From Nematostella vectensis (Eukaryota > Cnidaria > Anthozoa > Actiniaria > Edwardsiidae): a DNA stretch of 64,000 nucleotides. Where the stretch lies: NCBI RefSeq assembly GCF_932526225.1, contig NC_064036.1, positions 3,473,501-3,537,500 of the forward strand, read 5' to 3'. The notes beneath the pieces are model-generated. The model saw only the letters and a list, made by a program, of their open reading frames with translations, was not told the DNA's origin and searched no databases. The position numbers and the translations under genes are program-made. Within the stretch, counting starts at the first letter, position 1; each line of letters starts with the position of its first letter. Shown here piece after piece: positions 1 to 14,015 of the stretch.

Positions 1-529
1 AAAACAAACAGATCGTTGTTAAGCTCGCAATCAATTTTCGTCCCGTGGGTTGCATGATTTTTTCGCTGGTTAGTGATCTAAAAACACCTACAATTAGATG
101 AGCGATGGCTATAATAGCACCCTAAAAGATACCGAGGTAAAAAAAATCAGGGCATTTTCATTTTCACCCCTAAAAGACACCCCCTGGGTGCAGACCATCA
201 TGGAGCTGTGCACTCTACAAATTCAGTGGGAATGGCTTACTGGACCAGGCACACACCTTTTATACTGCATGTCTCTGAGAAGAGTTTGAAATCAAAGATG
301 TATATATGGATATAATAAAAAACAAATTTTTAAAAATTGTTAAAACTTTTATAAAGAACATGGCAGTAATGTAGTTTTTAAATAACCCAACCTTTACCCC
401 AACACCTGTTAACACATGCCAATGTTCAAAAGCAAAACGATAATATTTTGGTTTTGTCACATATATGTACACAATATTTATTTACCATACCATTGCATGT
501 CATCATTGAACAAGAATTGCTTGCCTGTA
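1..529. other. 3' flank of DHFR, no gene seen
   Basis: AT-rich sequence holding the 3' UTR and downstream flank of DHFR. No exon of a recognisable protein and no RNA gene was seen on either strand. Short open frames here lack any family resemblance. Confidence 0.5.
477..482 (-). terminator. poly(A) signal of DHFR
   Basis: AATAAA on the minus strand (TTTATT on plus), about 50 bases past the DHFR stop codon at 530-532, a normal position for 3' end formation. Confidence 0.5.
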
Positions 530-2473
<1,944 letters not shown>

Positions 2474-2877
2474 CTTGAAATTACGCGGGAAACTGACTAA
2501 TTATGCTACGATCACCAAGTTTAGCGCGAGAGGGAACAGGGCCAATGCAACGTGATCGCTATATTTTACGCTATTTTTGCGAAACTTCGACTGCCCCTTC
2601 TTTTCTCTAAAAAAAAGGGTCAATATATGTCGAGAGTGTGTCACAATCTATTTTCATTCGCTGTTATACTTTGTTATGTTGTAAGGTCACTCAAGGTCGC
2701 TTCAATCTATCACGAGTTCGGATTGGCAAGTAACTGGAGGTATGTTTCATATCTGTTTCCTGATTGGCTGAGCTCGCTTAAAAACAAATACGTACCGTAC
2801 CGGCGGCCTAGTCGCACTTTGTACGTGAAAGCTGAAGGCAATACAGGCCGAAAAAGCCATTTCTTTGGCGTTTGAAT
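2474..2877. promoter_or_regulatory. divergent promoter region of DHFR and CPT1
   Basis: About 400 bases separate the two start codons, which point away from each other, so both promoters must lie here or in adjoining UTRs. Inverted CCAAT boxes (ATTGG) are visible near 2722 and 2762. A second partial E2F-like GCGC motif lies near 2520. No TATA box placed for either gene was recognised. Confidence 0.6.
2484..2492 (-). promoter_or_regulatory. E2F-type site at the DHFR start
   Basis: Reads TTTCCCGCG on the minus strand, matching the E2F consensus TTTSSCGC, about 11 bases upstream of the DHFR ATG. DHFR is a classical E2F target in vertebrates, so the position is meaningful. Function here is inferred. 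Confidence 0.5.
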
Positions 2878-5800
2878 ATGGCTGAAGCCAGGGCCGCCAT
2901 CACTAGACCAGATGTAAGGCTTCATGCTGAGGGAACGAGCACGAAAGAAGCTGAAGTCGAGCTTCTGAAGAGTACTTTTCGGTCATTGAAGAAATGTGCT
3001 TTTCGGACACGGTAAGTTTGTTTTCTTTCCGTTCCCATGTGCTCGTTGAAATATTTACGAATATTTCGTTTGTTTACGAGCATACGACTATTTTGATCTA
3101 GATTTCTTGAAAGAAGTATTTACCCTGAATATATTTTGAAAGAATTTCTTCCATCCAAATTCTATCTGCTTTAATGTTTTGCAAAAACAAACATCGTACT
3201 TATTCCTGTTGTGTTTTGCGCGTGTACCAGCCCGTATTTTCGCGACCACGTTTCTCGTTTGTTGCGGAAAAAAAATATTGTTTTGATTTGATTTTTACTC
3301 AGCTAAATATGCTCACAATCAATTCCGGTTCGAGACACATTTCATTCACATGACTGATGATAGAGAAGACGGCTTTCTCATCAAAACAACGTCAAAATAA
3401 CTTTTTTCAATAAAAAAATATTTTAGTGATTTCAAGCCCTGGTGGCAAATTTGGAGCCTGAGAAAGCGAGAGTCAATATATCTTATCGCACGGTAAAACA
3501 AGCTATTAAACTGCTATTTTTACTCGACCTAAATATCAACGGGAAGTTTCGGATTGTAATTCGGCGTGTATGTGATCTCGGCGCCGTGGACTTTGAACCC
3601 CACTTATATTTCTGACGTATCGAGGTAATTTATTTAAGGGTTTAAAGGGTCCTAGGCATATACATAAATAATATATTGATTTTGCACTGGTTTTACGTGA
3701 GGGAATTCGCAAATATACTTTTTATATCAGACAAGATTTGTGTTATTGTTGTAATTGATCAACAAACAACAACTACTAAATAAAAAAACATATAGATTTC
3801 ATTCAGAAACACAGGCGGCCCAAGGTTACAGTCATTGGTTTATAATCTTGAGACTCCTGCCTAATGCGGGAGAAATGACAGGTATGTTTTTCTAAGAAGT
3901 ACAATTTGTGGCTGGCTTCAAACTCGCTCTGCTGACATTCTATCAGCAAAATTGAAATGAAGGAAGACTCAAACATGATATTACAAGGTCTTAAAGTATT
4001 TTTTTTTTTGCTAGCATATGAATTTCCCCATGCATTCCTTTATAAACTACTGACAGAAGCTTTGGGCTGCCTGTGTTCAGAAATGGAAATTTTTACTAAT
4101 TTTGTTTTAATTACATATATACTGTGTTGCTGCTGTTATCGTAGATTTGATATTCTTTTTAACTTCTAATACATGAAGCTTGTAATGGGAAATGGATACA
4201 AGATGAATGTAAAACTAAATGGATACAAGAAATAAATTAACAGAAATTCTTCCAAATAGGGGGTGGTAATTTGGCCAATCCACACCTGGGATATCTTTGT
4301 TTACTCTGCTTAATCAAATAAAGATAATTGAGTGTGAGCCCTTTCCCCTGGGATATCCTTGTTTACCTTGCTTAGTCATAAACAGATTATTGATTTGTGT
4401 TTATCTTTCAGTCGACAAATTCAGAATGGTTTGTGGCCTACCACTTGGTCTAATCTCCTTGGTGCTGTACTTGTAATTGCTGCTATAATCCATTTCAATC
4501 ACCACTATGAGTATGCACTGCTACAACCCATAATCCATGCAATATGGTCGCTAAGTGACATCCTATACCTAGATGAAAGGTACCCCTACAACTTCCGACT
4601 GATAGTGGTGTCCCTGGTGACTGGTCTTGGCTTTTTCATTGTTCTACTCTATTTGCGACAGTATATGCTTAGAATGCTGCTTGCTTACAGAGGATGGATG
4701 TGTAAGTATGCTAAGTACTTAACATGGTTTTTATTTTATTGTGCTTAACATTGCAACACAAAATTCTCTGTCAATATTTTGTGGTATCATTATCTTAGAA
4801 TTTTTTAATTCTTTAAAAAGAGTTTAAGGAAACTGCACTATTTCAGACTTCCCCACCAAAATGGAAAACAATAGCTGATGAAAAGGTTTCTTTCTTTTCA
4901 GTAACAAGATTTCTGTCCACCATCACTCAAATTGCTTGGTATATGTCTTGTCTTATACTTTTGATATTTTATTATGTTTTCAGACCAGCCTCCCAGGTCC
5001 CAGAGTATAGTGACCCTGCTCTGGGGTTTGATGGTTCGTATATGCAGTGGCCATCATCCTACTTTATACAGTTACCAAAATAGCCTTCCACGAATGCCTG
5101 TCCCTCCACTCAAGAGCACATGCCAGAGGTTCTTGTCCTCTGTCAAGCCATTGCTTGACTCTGAAGAGTACAACAAGATGGAGGAGCTCTCCAAGGTGTG
5201 TAAGATATATTGTATGAGCGACAGGAGCAAAAAATGGCAAAGTTCAAATTGAAAACTTGTATAAGCTTATATTTGTTTGATTTTTTGCCTAGAGGTTCCT
5301 TGTGCAATAAAAACAAACAAATAAACTCTGGTACTTTTTGGAAAATAATCTGTTCTTGAGATATTGAAACTTGTAAGGCTATTGATTTGTCTGAAATAAT
5401 TGCCCAATTTGGCCAATATCTCTTGATTGATGGCTATTTTGCCCAATCTTATCAGGGGGGTGAATAGGGGTATGTAAATCCGCCGATCCGCAACATTTTT
5501 AGGGCAAATCTGTGGATCCGCAGATATTTTTAGATCCGCATGGTTTGACAGATAAACAATAGCGTTGATTTAAATTCATTTAAAATCTGAAATCTGTGCC
5601 CAAATTGGCAACAGATCCGTGATTTGCTGTATTTCCTAAATCCGCCAATCCGCTGAAAAAATCAGCGGATTCACCCCCCCCCCCCCCTTATCTCAAGAAC
5701 AGATCATCTACTGTACCCCCAAAAAAGCTTATATTTGTTTTATATTTCACAAGAAACTTTTTAGGCCAAAAATCAACAAAGCTAGCACATCCATTTCAAT

Positions 5801-8800
5801 TTCAATTTTGCCATTTTGTGCTCCTGTCTATATCAGTTTTTTAGTTTCTTCATTTGTGGTATTGTGGCTTGGCCCACTCCATTACAGTCCTGTGGTAAAA
5901 TCAGATGCTGCTGATTAGGATACTAACTGAACCTAGATATGAAGTAGCATATATGCTCATTTTAGCACCCCTCTTCAATTTAGTACTCCCTCAGGCCTCA
6001 AAAGAATAAAATAGTAGAAAGCAAGCCTTACACCACGGGAATTAGAATATTAACATAGGTGAGAAATATTTTATTCGCTGAGTTCAATATTTAACATAGA
6101 TTGGGGTTTTATTTTAATTTATTTTATAAAGAAATCGCTGAAAAAGTATCCTAATTCCCATGCTTACACTACTCTCCATACTCTCTATAAATAATTGTAA
6201 GTGCCTTCATCACCCAGGGCCCATAACGTGCAAAAAATAATCATTTATTGTAATTGTGCCTTTATTTTCTTCAAGAATTGTAGAACTCTGTACCCAGTAG
6301 ACTCTCCATTTTTATCTTGCATGGTTAATGAGTTTATGATGTTTACAGGATTTTGAGAAGAACCTTGGCCCAAAGCTTCAGTTCATTCTGCAGCTGAAGT
6401 CCTGGTGGGCAACCAACTACTGTACTGACTGGTGGGAAAAGTATGTCTACCTGATGGGACGGTCGCCTCTACCAATCAACAGCAACTATTACTGCCTGGA
6501 CCAGGGATGGTACCCGACCAGAGAGCAGCCGTCCAGGTACACAAATAATTTGACTTACAAAAATTTGCTGGAAATGAGGTTTTACATCTTTTTGGATGAC
6601 AAACTGGTGCACGCTTCAGCTTTTGGCGGCTAAATAACAATAGCAAACAAAACAGCTCTTCGGCGGTTACAAATAAACCAGACATTTTCTATGTTAGGAC
6701 ACAAGCTTTAGGACACCTTTACCAAATTGAAGTCTAATTGAAGAACTTTTAAATGGCATGTTTTGTAACCTCCGCCTGGTAAATGTTGACCTAATATCTT
6801 TAATCTTCCCCCACTATAAAATAACAGGGTACTGTAGAAAGAGAAGCACTTTCTATTTTTCTTACGTCTGCTTGTTTTCTTACCCCTGACTTGACAAGAT
6901 ACTAGGGACTGTGATAACAGATCTGAACTTATCAAAACAAATCCCACCACCAACGTCCCCAGCTGGGACTGCTTTGGAAATGAAAGTCGCATATTGTCGC
7001 ATGTTTGCTGTCTGTAGCCTGTATCATTTATTGTGTGTTCTACAGGGCAGCAGTGATCACATACTTCTTCCTAAAGTACCACCAGGAGCTAGAAACCGAG
7101 CAGTTGAGACCATTGCTGATTCGTAACACCATCCCCACTTGCATGGCTCAATATGAGAGAACTTTCAAGACAGTAAGGTACTACAAAGGCTAGTCCAAGT
7201 GAATCCTTAGGAAAGTTACAATTTTATGGTGACCTTTTTTCGAACAACCACATGTGAGATACTGTATGACACTGTTTGTTTTGATGTTCTTCTTTAAACT
7301 CACCAGGATCCCAAAAGAAGATGTTGATGAGCTTGTCCACTTTGAACATACAGAACAAGAGGTATTTAGGCAGAGCTGCTGTGCTAAAAGTGGGTTTGAT
7401 TAATACTGCATGTATCTTACAGATGTTCAACTGATTGCTATTTCAGCATATTGTGGTCATCTGTGGAGGCAATATGTACATGGTGCCAGTGCAAGATAGC
7501 CATGGAAAAGCTATCTCCTGTCTGGACTTGGAAGGACAGTTTGAGTGGATTATAGCCGATGCCAAACACTCTGACGGTAAATGTGACAACGTTTTTGTCT
7601 AACCTTTCTCTTTTCTTTTGCATTTTACGTTGACATGCATAGTCTGAAGGGTTTTATGTATTTGTATTGTGTTTGTAGTGAAGAGAGAACACCCAGAAGG
7701 AAGCATTCCTGCCTTGACTGGACTTCCACGAACTGAGTGGGCCACAATCAGAAAAGAGTACTTTGGAGATGGGCTTAACAGGCAATCCATGGAGACCATT
7801 GAGGAAGCTCTTTTTGTGGTAAGTGTTAACTTGTACAAATAGGAATTCATAGCAGAGAGAAAACACAATACCTCGTCCAGTGAGTGATGTTCTTCTTTAT
7901 GCTTATTTGCCTCCCCGCAATCTGTATGTCTCATCTGTGTCAGCCTTTAATGGGATACTGTATTTGCTTTGATTACAAGGGATCAATTTGGCATCGCTCT
8001 AAGGAGTACTCATTTTATGCTTGACACAATAAGAAAGTACTGTTAATCTTTGTATATTCATGTCTGAAATAAATGTCAGGTGTTGCTGGAAGACAAGACC
8101 TTCTCTGAGTTGTCAGATCGGGCCAAGTACATTATGCATGGTGACGGTCGGAGCTTATGGTTTGATAAGAGCTTCTGCCTGGTGGTCTTTACTGACGGCA
8201 AGTGTGGAATCAATGCAGAGCACTCTTGGGCAGATGCTCCTGTTATTGGACACATGCTTGAGTATGCTCTCACCTACGAGTAAGTGTAAATCAGAAATGT
8301 CAGCCTTGTTTTTTTATTGGACAAATGCTTGAGTATGTTCTCACCTACGAGTAAGTGTAAATCAGAAACGTCAGCCTTGTTTTTTTTTTATTGGACACAT
8401 GCTTGAGTATGCTCTCACCTACGAGTAAGTGGAAATCAGAAACGTCAGCCTTGCTTTTTATTGGACACATGCTTGAGTATGCTCGCACCTACGAGTAAGT
8501 GGAAATCAGAAACGTCAGCCTTGTTTTTTATAAAGAAGCACATTAATTATATGACTAGGATAGTACGCACCCTGTGATCGGCTGATTTTGAGGGTAAGAT
8601 TTCCACATCTCAGACCAATTACCAATGACGATCAGCTTGAAGTGCGTATCAGGTTTTTTGGCTTTGTTGGCATATTTTACGGCTTTTTTGTCTTATAAAA
8701 CAGCACAAAGCGAATTTGGTTCTCCACATACCGTTTTTACTTAATACGTACCATTCTTTTTTTATTGTTGGAATTCGTACCACCTTTAGGATAAAACCTG

Positions 8801-11800
8801 TAGTTTTCAACTGGTAAAGTGATGATTCATCAAGTAAAATTGTTGACTGTGCTAGTGAAAAGTTGTTGAAATTGAATCCCATCAGAGTGTTGCTGATGAC
8901 CTTCCAACTCAGGGACAAGGTTTTTATAAACATACACAGATAACGTCAAAATCGGTGCTGAACTTTGAATAAGCCAAGCAAAACGTTTGAGTTTGATTTC
9001 TCCTCTATTGGGCCGATGGATCTCTTGATTCTCATAGCCGTAGCAAGCCTAAAAAAATTGGGGGGGGGGGCATGGTAAAGAAACATTTAGTTATACTAAG
9101 TTTTAGTTATACTTAGTTGGCCGTGCGCAAGTGTTTTTTGTTTTCCTGCCTTTTTGAAATCGATCAATAAGTTGATCGATATTCGCACGAAAGCAGAAAT
9201 TGATTTGTTTTGCCGTGAATTAATTAATGGTAATATCTATTTAATAAATGACTAACCACTTAGCCTCAATTACAATCCAACTGACTTTGAGCAAAGAAGC
9301 CTTTTATTAAATTTGTCCACTTGTAAGTTTGCAAAAGGAAACAATTAAGGCGTGACCCTCTTTTGTTAGGCTCGTTTTAACATTACTTTTATCATTAGAC
9401 AGATACAATCTATACTATATATAATACGCTAAGAAATAGACTGTTGACCACCTTTTTTCGAAAAAAAAAAACGGCTGAGCTAGAAAACTCCGAAACCACG
9501 CCATTTCCACACATTACCGGAGAGGAGGTGTGCAAAATGGTTTTTATTTCAAGATTATACCGGATAGAAAAGTTTTAACTCACGCGTTTTTGGAAGCGCG
9601 GCAGTAACGTGGCTCCACAGTGGACGGGTATTCTGAAGTTGCTCCCAAGAAAAACACACTAAAAGTATACAGAAACAAGTCTATCTCCAAAAATACCATA
9701 CACCAAAAACTGGAAATCGAATCTGCCTTCTTTCCTTTGTGTGTTTGTTGGGAATATATTTAAACGAAATGTAGTGAACATTTTGCTTATAAACAATTCA
9801 TGTTGGTATTGAACATGTATCTGAACCAAATAAGTTATTAATAAATCCTTTTTTAACAGAAAAAAAAGGCAGAGTCGATTTCCAGTTTTTTGTGTATTGT
9901 ATTCATTGTTCTGGTACGAGATCGCGACAGTTTGGGCTTTTTGATTCTATCTAAAAATACCATTGTAGAGGAGAAATCTTTTTCTAGACAACTTCGGAAG
10001 ATGTGTAACAAACTTTGGAGCGCGCGGAAAATCAAATCTTAAAAAGAATTCGAATACTTGCCGTAGTTTCATTGTATAGATAGATTAATTGTAGCTGAAA
10101 ATACAACCGTCTTTTTATCGTTATTTAGAAAGGCATTTTTCCTACCTCGGAAAGAAAGTATATTCTTTAGCTCCATCGCGCATAAACAAAACTGTTCGCA
10201 AACAAGAAAACGGAAGAAAAGAGCTTTTATCTACAACTGCAAGACTTTTGAACTTCAATTCAATCCATTAAAGGACGTTGCATAGACGCTCTTTTAATCA
10301 GATCGAGATGGTGCACAACACTTCTTATTTTATCAGATCAATCTCGGTATAAGTACTTCGATTTTATAAAAGCAAAAGGTTTTGTTCATTACAAACAGTT
10401 GGCGGTCATTTTGTGTTTACAGGCCCACATACCTTTCAGTTACATCAATTATCATTTAAAAGTATGGAATCGACCACCAAATAATACACTAAGCCCAAGA
10501 AAGCCAGCGAAGCGAGGATTCACGATATGAACGCGCTTACTGGCATGGTTTGAATTTTGGTTTCCCGCCAAAAACATCATACACAGGGCTCCCAACACGG
10601 ATATAAGAAAAGGTGGAATACTGAAATACAGGTAAATTAAATATGAGATAAATATATTGGGGACTCAAAATGAAGGCACAAAGAACTGCTTTTCGTGAAT
10701 ATTTCACGGGTAACCACTAGTGTTTAACCCATTGACTCCTGGCTTTTTTGGAGCTGAATTTACAAAAAACAGACTGAAAACAGATACCTCCCCCCCTATT
10801 CTGAGTTTTATACAGCCCGTCAAAGTCCAACACAGCTGCACCTAGTCAGCGGTATCCAAGCTTTCCAACAGTGCTTTGCGGTCCCCACTTTTAATCCCTC
10901 GTCGATGTGCTGAAGCCAGCACAAGTTGATGGTTGCTTGTATTTTTCATCAAAAATTAGGAGAGTGTCTCAGGACATCATGAAGTCTTTTGGGGCATAAT
11001 TGAGTGCTTTGCTTATGGATATTTGCAAGCAAAGGTGGATTCATGATGATTTTTTCTTGTTTGGCTTTGCCTGGATGAGAAAATAATTTTCTAATGAATC
11101 ACCACAGCTCTCCTAAATGCTGTCTTTTCTGAAATAAAATTGATTCCCAAATTGTTTACACTGCTATTCTGGGTCTGTATGGCCTGGAATTGATTCGTTT
11201 GGCTTCGGGGTGAAAAGACTTCTAAAAAACCATCTGACTTTGGGGAGAGGAGTGTTGACTGGCCCTCCCCTTGTGAATTTTCCCCTGGATCTCCCAGAAT
11301 GCTTTACAATACGTAAAGATATTTTCGTGGTTGTACAATCCTTCAAGGAATGAACATTGTGTTTTGAGGCCATTGAAATGTACCTGGAGGATCAGAATAA
11401 AGGTATCTATTTGTGTCTTGAGCTGTGTTTGCTGATTTCTCTCCCTTGTGTGGTATTTTGAGCGTTTTATTGAGAGGGGTGATTCTGCTTTTCTCTCCTT
11501 GTTCGATTTGAGATTTGTCAAAGAACCTGTGCTATTATTTGGCTTAAGAGTAGATGCCAACACCTTGGTTGGATGCATATCTGCAAGACCATTTATCCCT
11601 TAGACTGATGCCTGAGTATCTTCATCTTGTTGTGTTTATTTTGAATTTATGAATTTTTTGGGTTGTGGGTACTTCCCAAAGCCGGTACAGGTCGGTTGAG
11701 GTGTCAATGTGTTTATTCTATAAGGATAAATACAAAAAGCCCAAATTGTCGTGATCGTGAACCAGAAGAATAAATACAATACACCAAAAACTGGTATTCG

Positions 11801-13982
11801 CCTCTGCCTCATAGTGGAATACCAGTTTTTGGTGTATTTTAAATCTACCAGGAATGTACTCGGTCAAAAAGTGCTGTCTGTTACATCGATTCGAAGTTTA
11901 TAATAGGAATATTAAATATATATATATTTTAAATTCTGTATGAATGCAGTCTATGTCTACTCATGACTCGGCTGTTTCAGGTTCGTATATCGTACATACA
12001 ATGATAAGGGTAGGTGTAACCGAATGCAGTCTATGTGTACTCATGACTCGGCTGTTTCAGGTTCGTATATCGTACATACAATGATAAGGGTAGGTGTAAC
12101 CGAATGCAGTCTATGTGTACTCATGACTCGGCTGTTTCAGGTTCGTATATCGTACATACAATGATAAGGGTAGATGTAACCGAATGCAGTCTATGTGTAC
12201 TCATGACTCGGCTGTTTCAGGTTCGTATATCGTACATACAATGATAAGGGTAGATGTAACCGAATGCAGTCTATGTGTACTCATGACTCGGCTGTTTCAG
12301 GTTCGTATATCGTACATACAATGATAAGGGTAGATGTAACCGAATGCAGTCTATGTGTACTCATGACTCGGCTGTTTCAGGTTCGTATATCGTACATACA
12401 ATGATAAGGGTAGATGTAACCGAATGCAGTCTATGTGTACTCATGACTCGGCTGTTTCAGGTTCGTATATCGTACATACAATGATAAGGGTAGATGTAAC
12501 CGAATGCAGTCTATGTGTACTCATGACTCGGCTGTTTCAGGTTCGTATATCGTACATACAATGATAAGGGTAGATGTAACCCCATTGGTGGGGCTCACCG
12601 CAGCCACAATGTGAGGACACACAATTTGCAAAGACCATGTCGCTTGTACTGGGACGTTACACCACAACTAGCGCAGATAGTGGAAAATGCAGTTACTTTT
12701 TGCAAGAAGGTATGTGATCACCTATACTGACTTCACGTTCGCTAACAGATCAGTTGCACTATACACCCTTAAACCCTTATTATCTACAAGCTTGCATTTG
12801 AGTAAAAGTCCAAAGATTTACCGTTATTATGAGCATACAACACACAAAAAAAGAAGAAAGTATTACAAAAAAGGAATGGAGGCACTCTCTGGCTACTGAA
12901 AGCATCCCTGAAAGAGTGTTATCATGAGCATATGTACAACAAACCAAAAGAAAGAAGGTATACAGTAACAAAAAAAAGTTATTAAAGTATATTAATCTTT
13001 TACACAGATTGAGTGAAATAGTTGTTTCCATATCCTTTCAGAATAATGATGATCTTCAACACAAAGTTATCACTCACGATGATTTTGGCAAGGGATTCAT
13101 CAAGAAAATCAAGGTATGCTCAAGATTACTCCACCTTGTATGAACTGCTGAAAAAACTCGTTTAATACGGAGATGCTACATCTGTTAAAGTTTAATCAAT
13201 CTTTCTCGACAAATACAATAATCAGCTCGGTGATATAGCAATTGTACATTTTTTGGACACAACTTTAATTGCTTCATTTGTACGTGTGACCAATGGGTGA
13301 CCTTATTAGGTATGTGCTTACCCAATTAGAAAAATCCCTCTTTCATAGTGCAAGTGCAGCTTTAACTTTGTCTTTAATCTTATTGACAACTTTCTATATC
13401 AGTGGTATGGCAAAAAGTTTAATGAACATGCCCGATAGGTCAGTCCAGACGCCTTCATTCAGCTAGCCCTACAGATTGCTTACTACAAAGACTCTGAAGG
13501 CAAGCACCCATTGACGTACGAGTCGTCCATGACGCGACTCTATCTCCATGGGCGAACAGAGACAGTCCGCAGCTTGACTTCTGAGGCCAAGGCATTTGTA
13601 CAAGCATTCATGAGCAAGGAAGCCAGTCGCGAAGAGAAGATAAGACTAATGCGAGCAGCGGCTGAGAAGCATGCTATCATGTACAAGGATTGTATGAATG
13701 GCAAAGGCTGTGACAGGCATCTGTTTGCACTGTTTGTCGTCTGCAGGGGGCAAGGATATGTAAGTGGTGCTAGGCTAGTCTAAGTGATTCATCTTGGCCT
13801 GCTGCCAATAATGCTAAACGTGTGTGTTACAGGATAGCGAGTTCCTGAAGAGCGCTTTGACGTTGCCATGGACGCTGTCCACCAGTCAACAGCCTCAGCA
13901 GCAGATGACTGCGGAACACTTCAGTGTCAACGAACCAGAGCTCATGCACATGGTAAGTATACCACCCCTATCATTCCCCCCC

Positions 13983-14015
<33 letters not shown>

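Noticed and set aside
4902-4939. Possible extra CPT1 exon after exon 2 (TTTCAG|TAACAAG…)
   Set aside because: Direct joining of 4701 to 4984 keeps phase and gives GWMYQPPRSQ, which matches the family; the extra piece does not.
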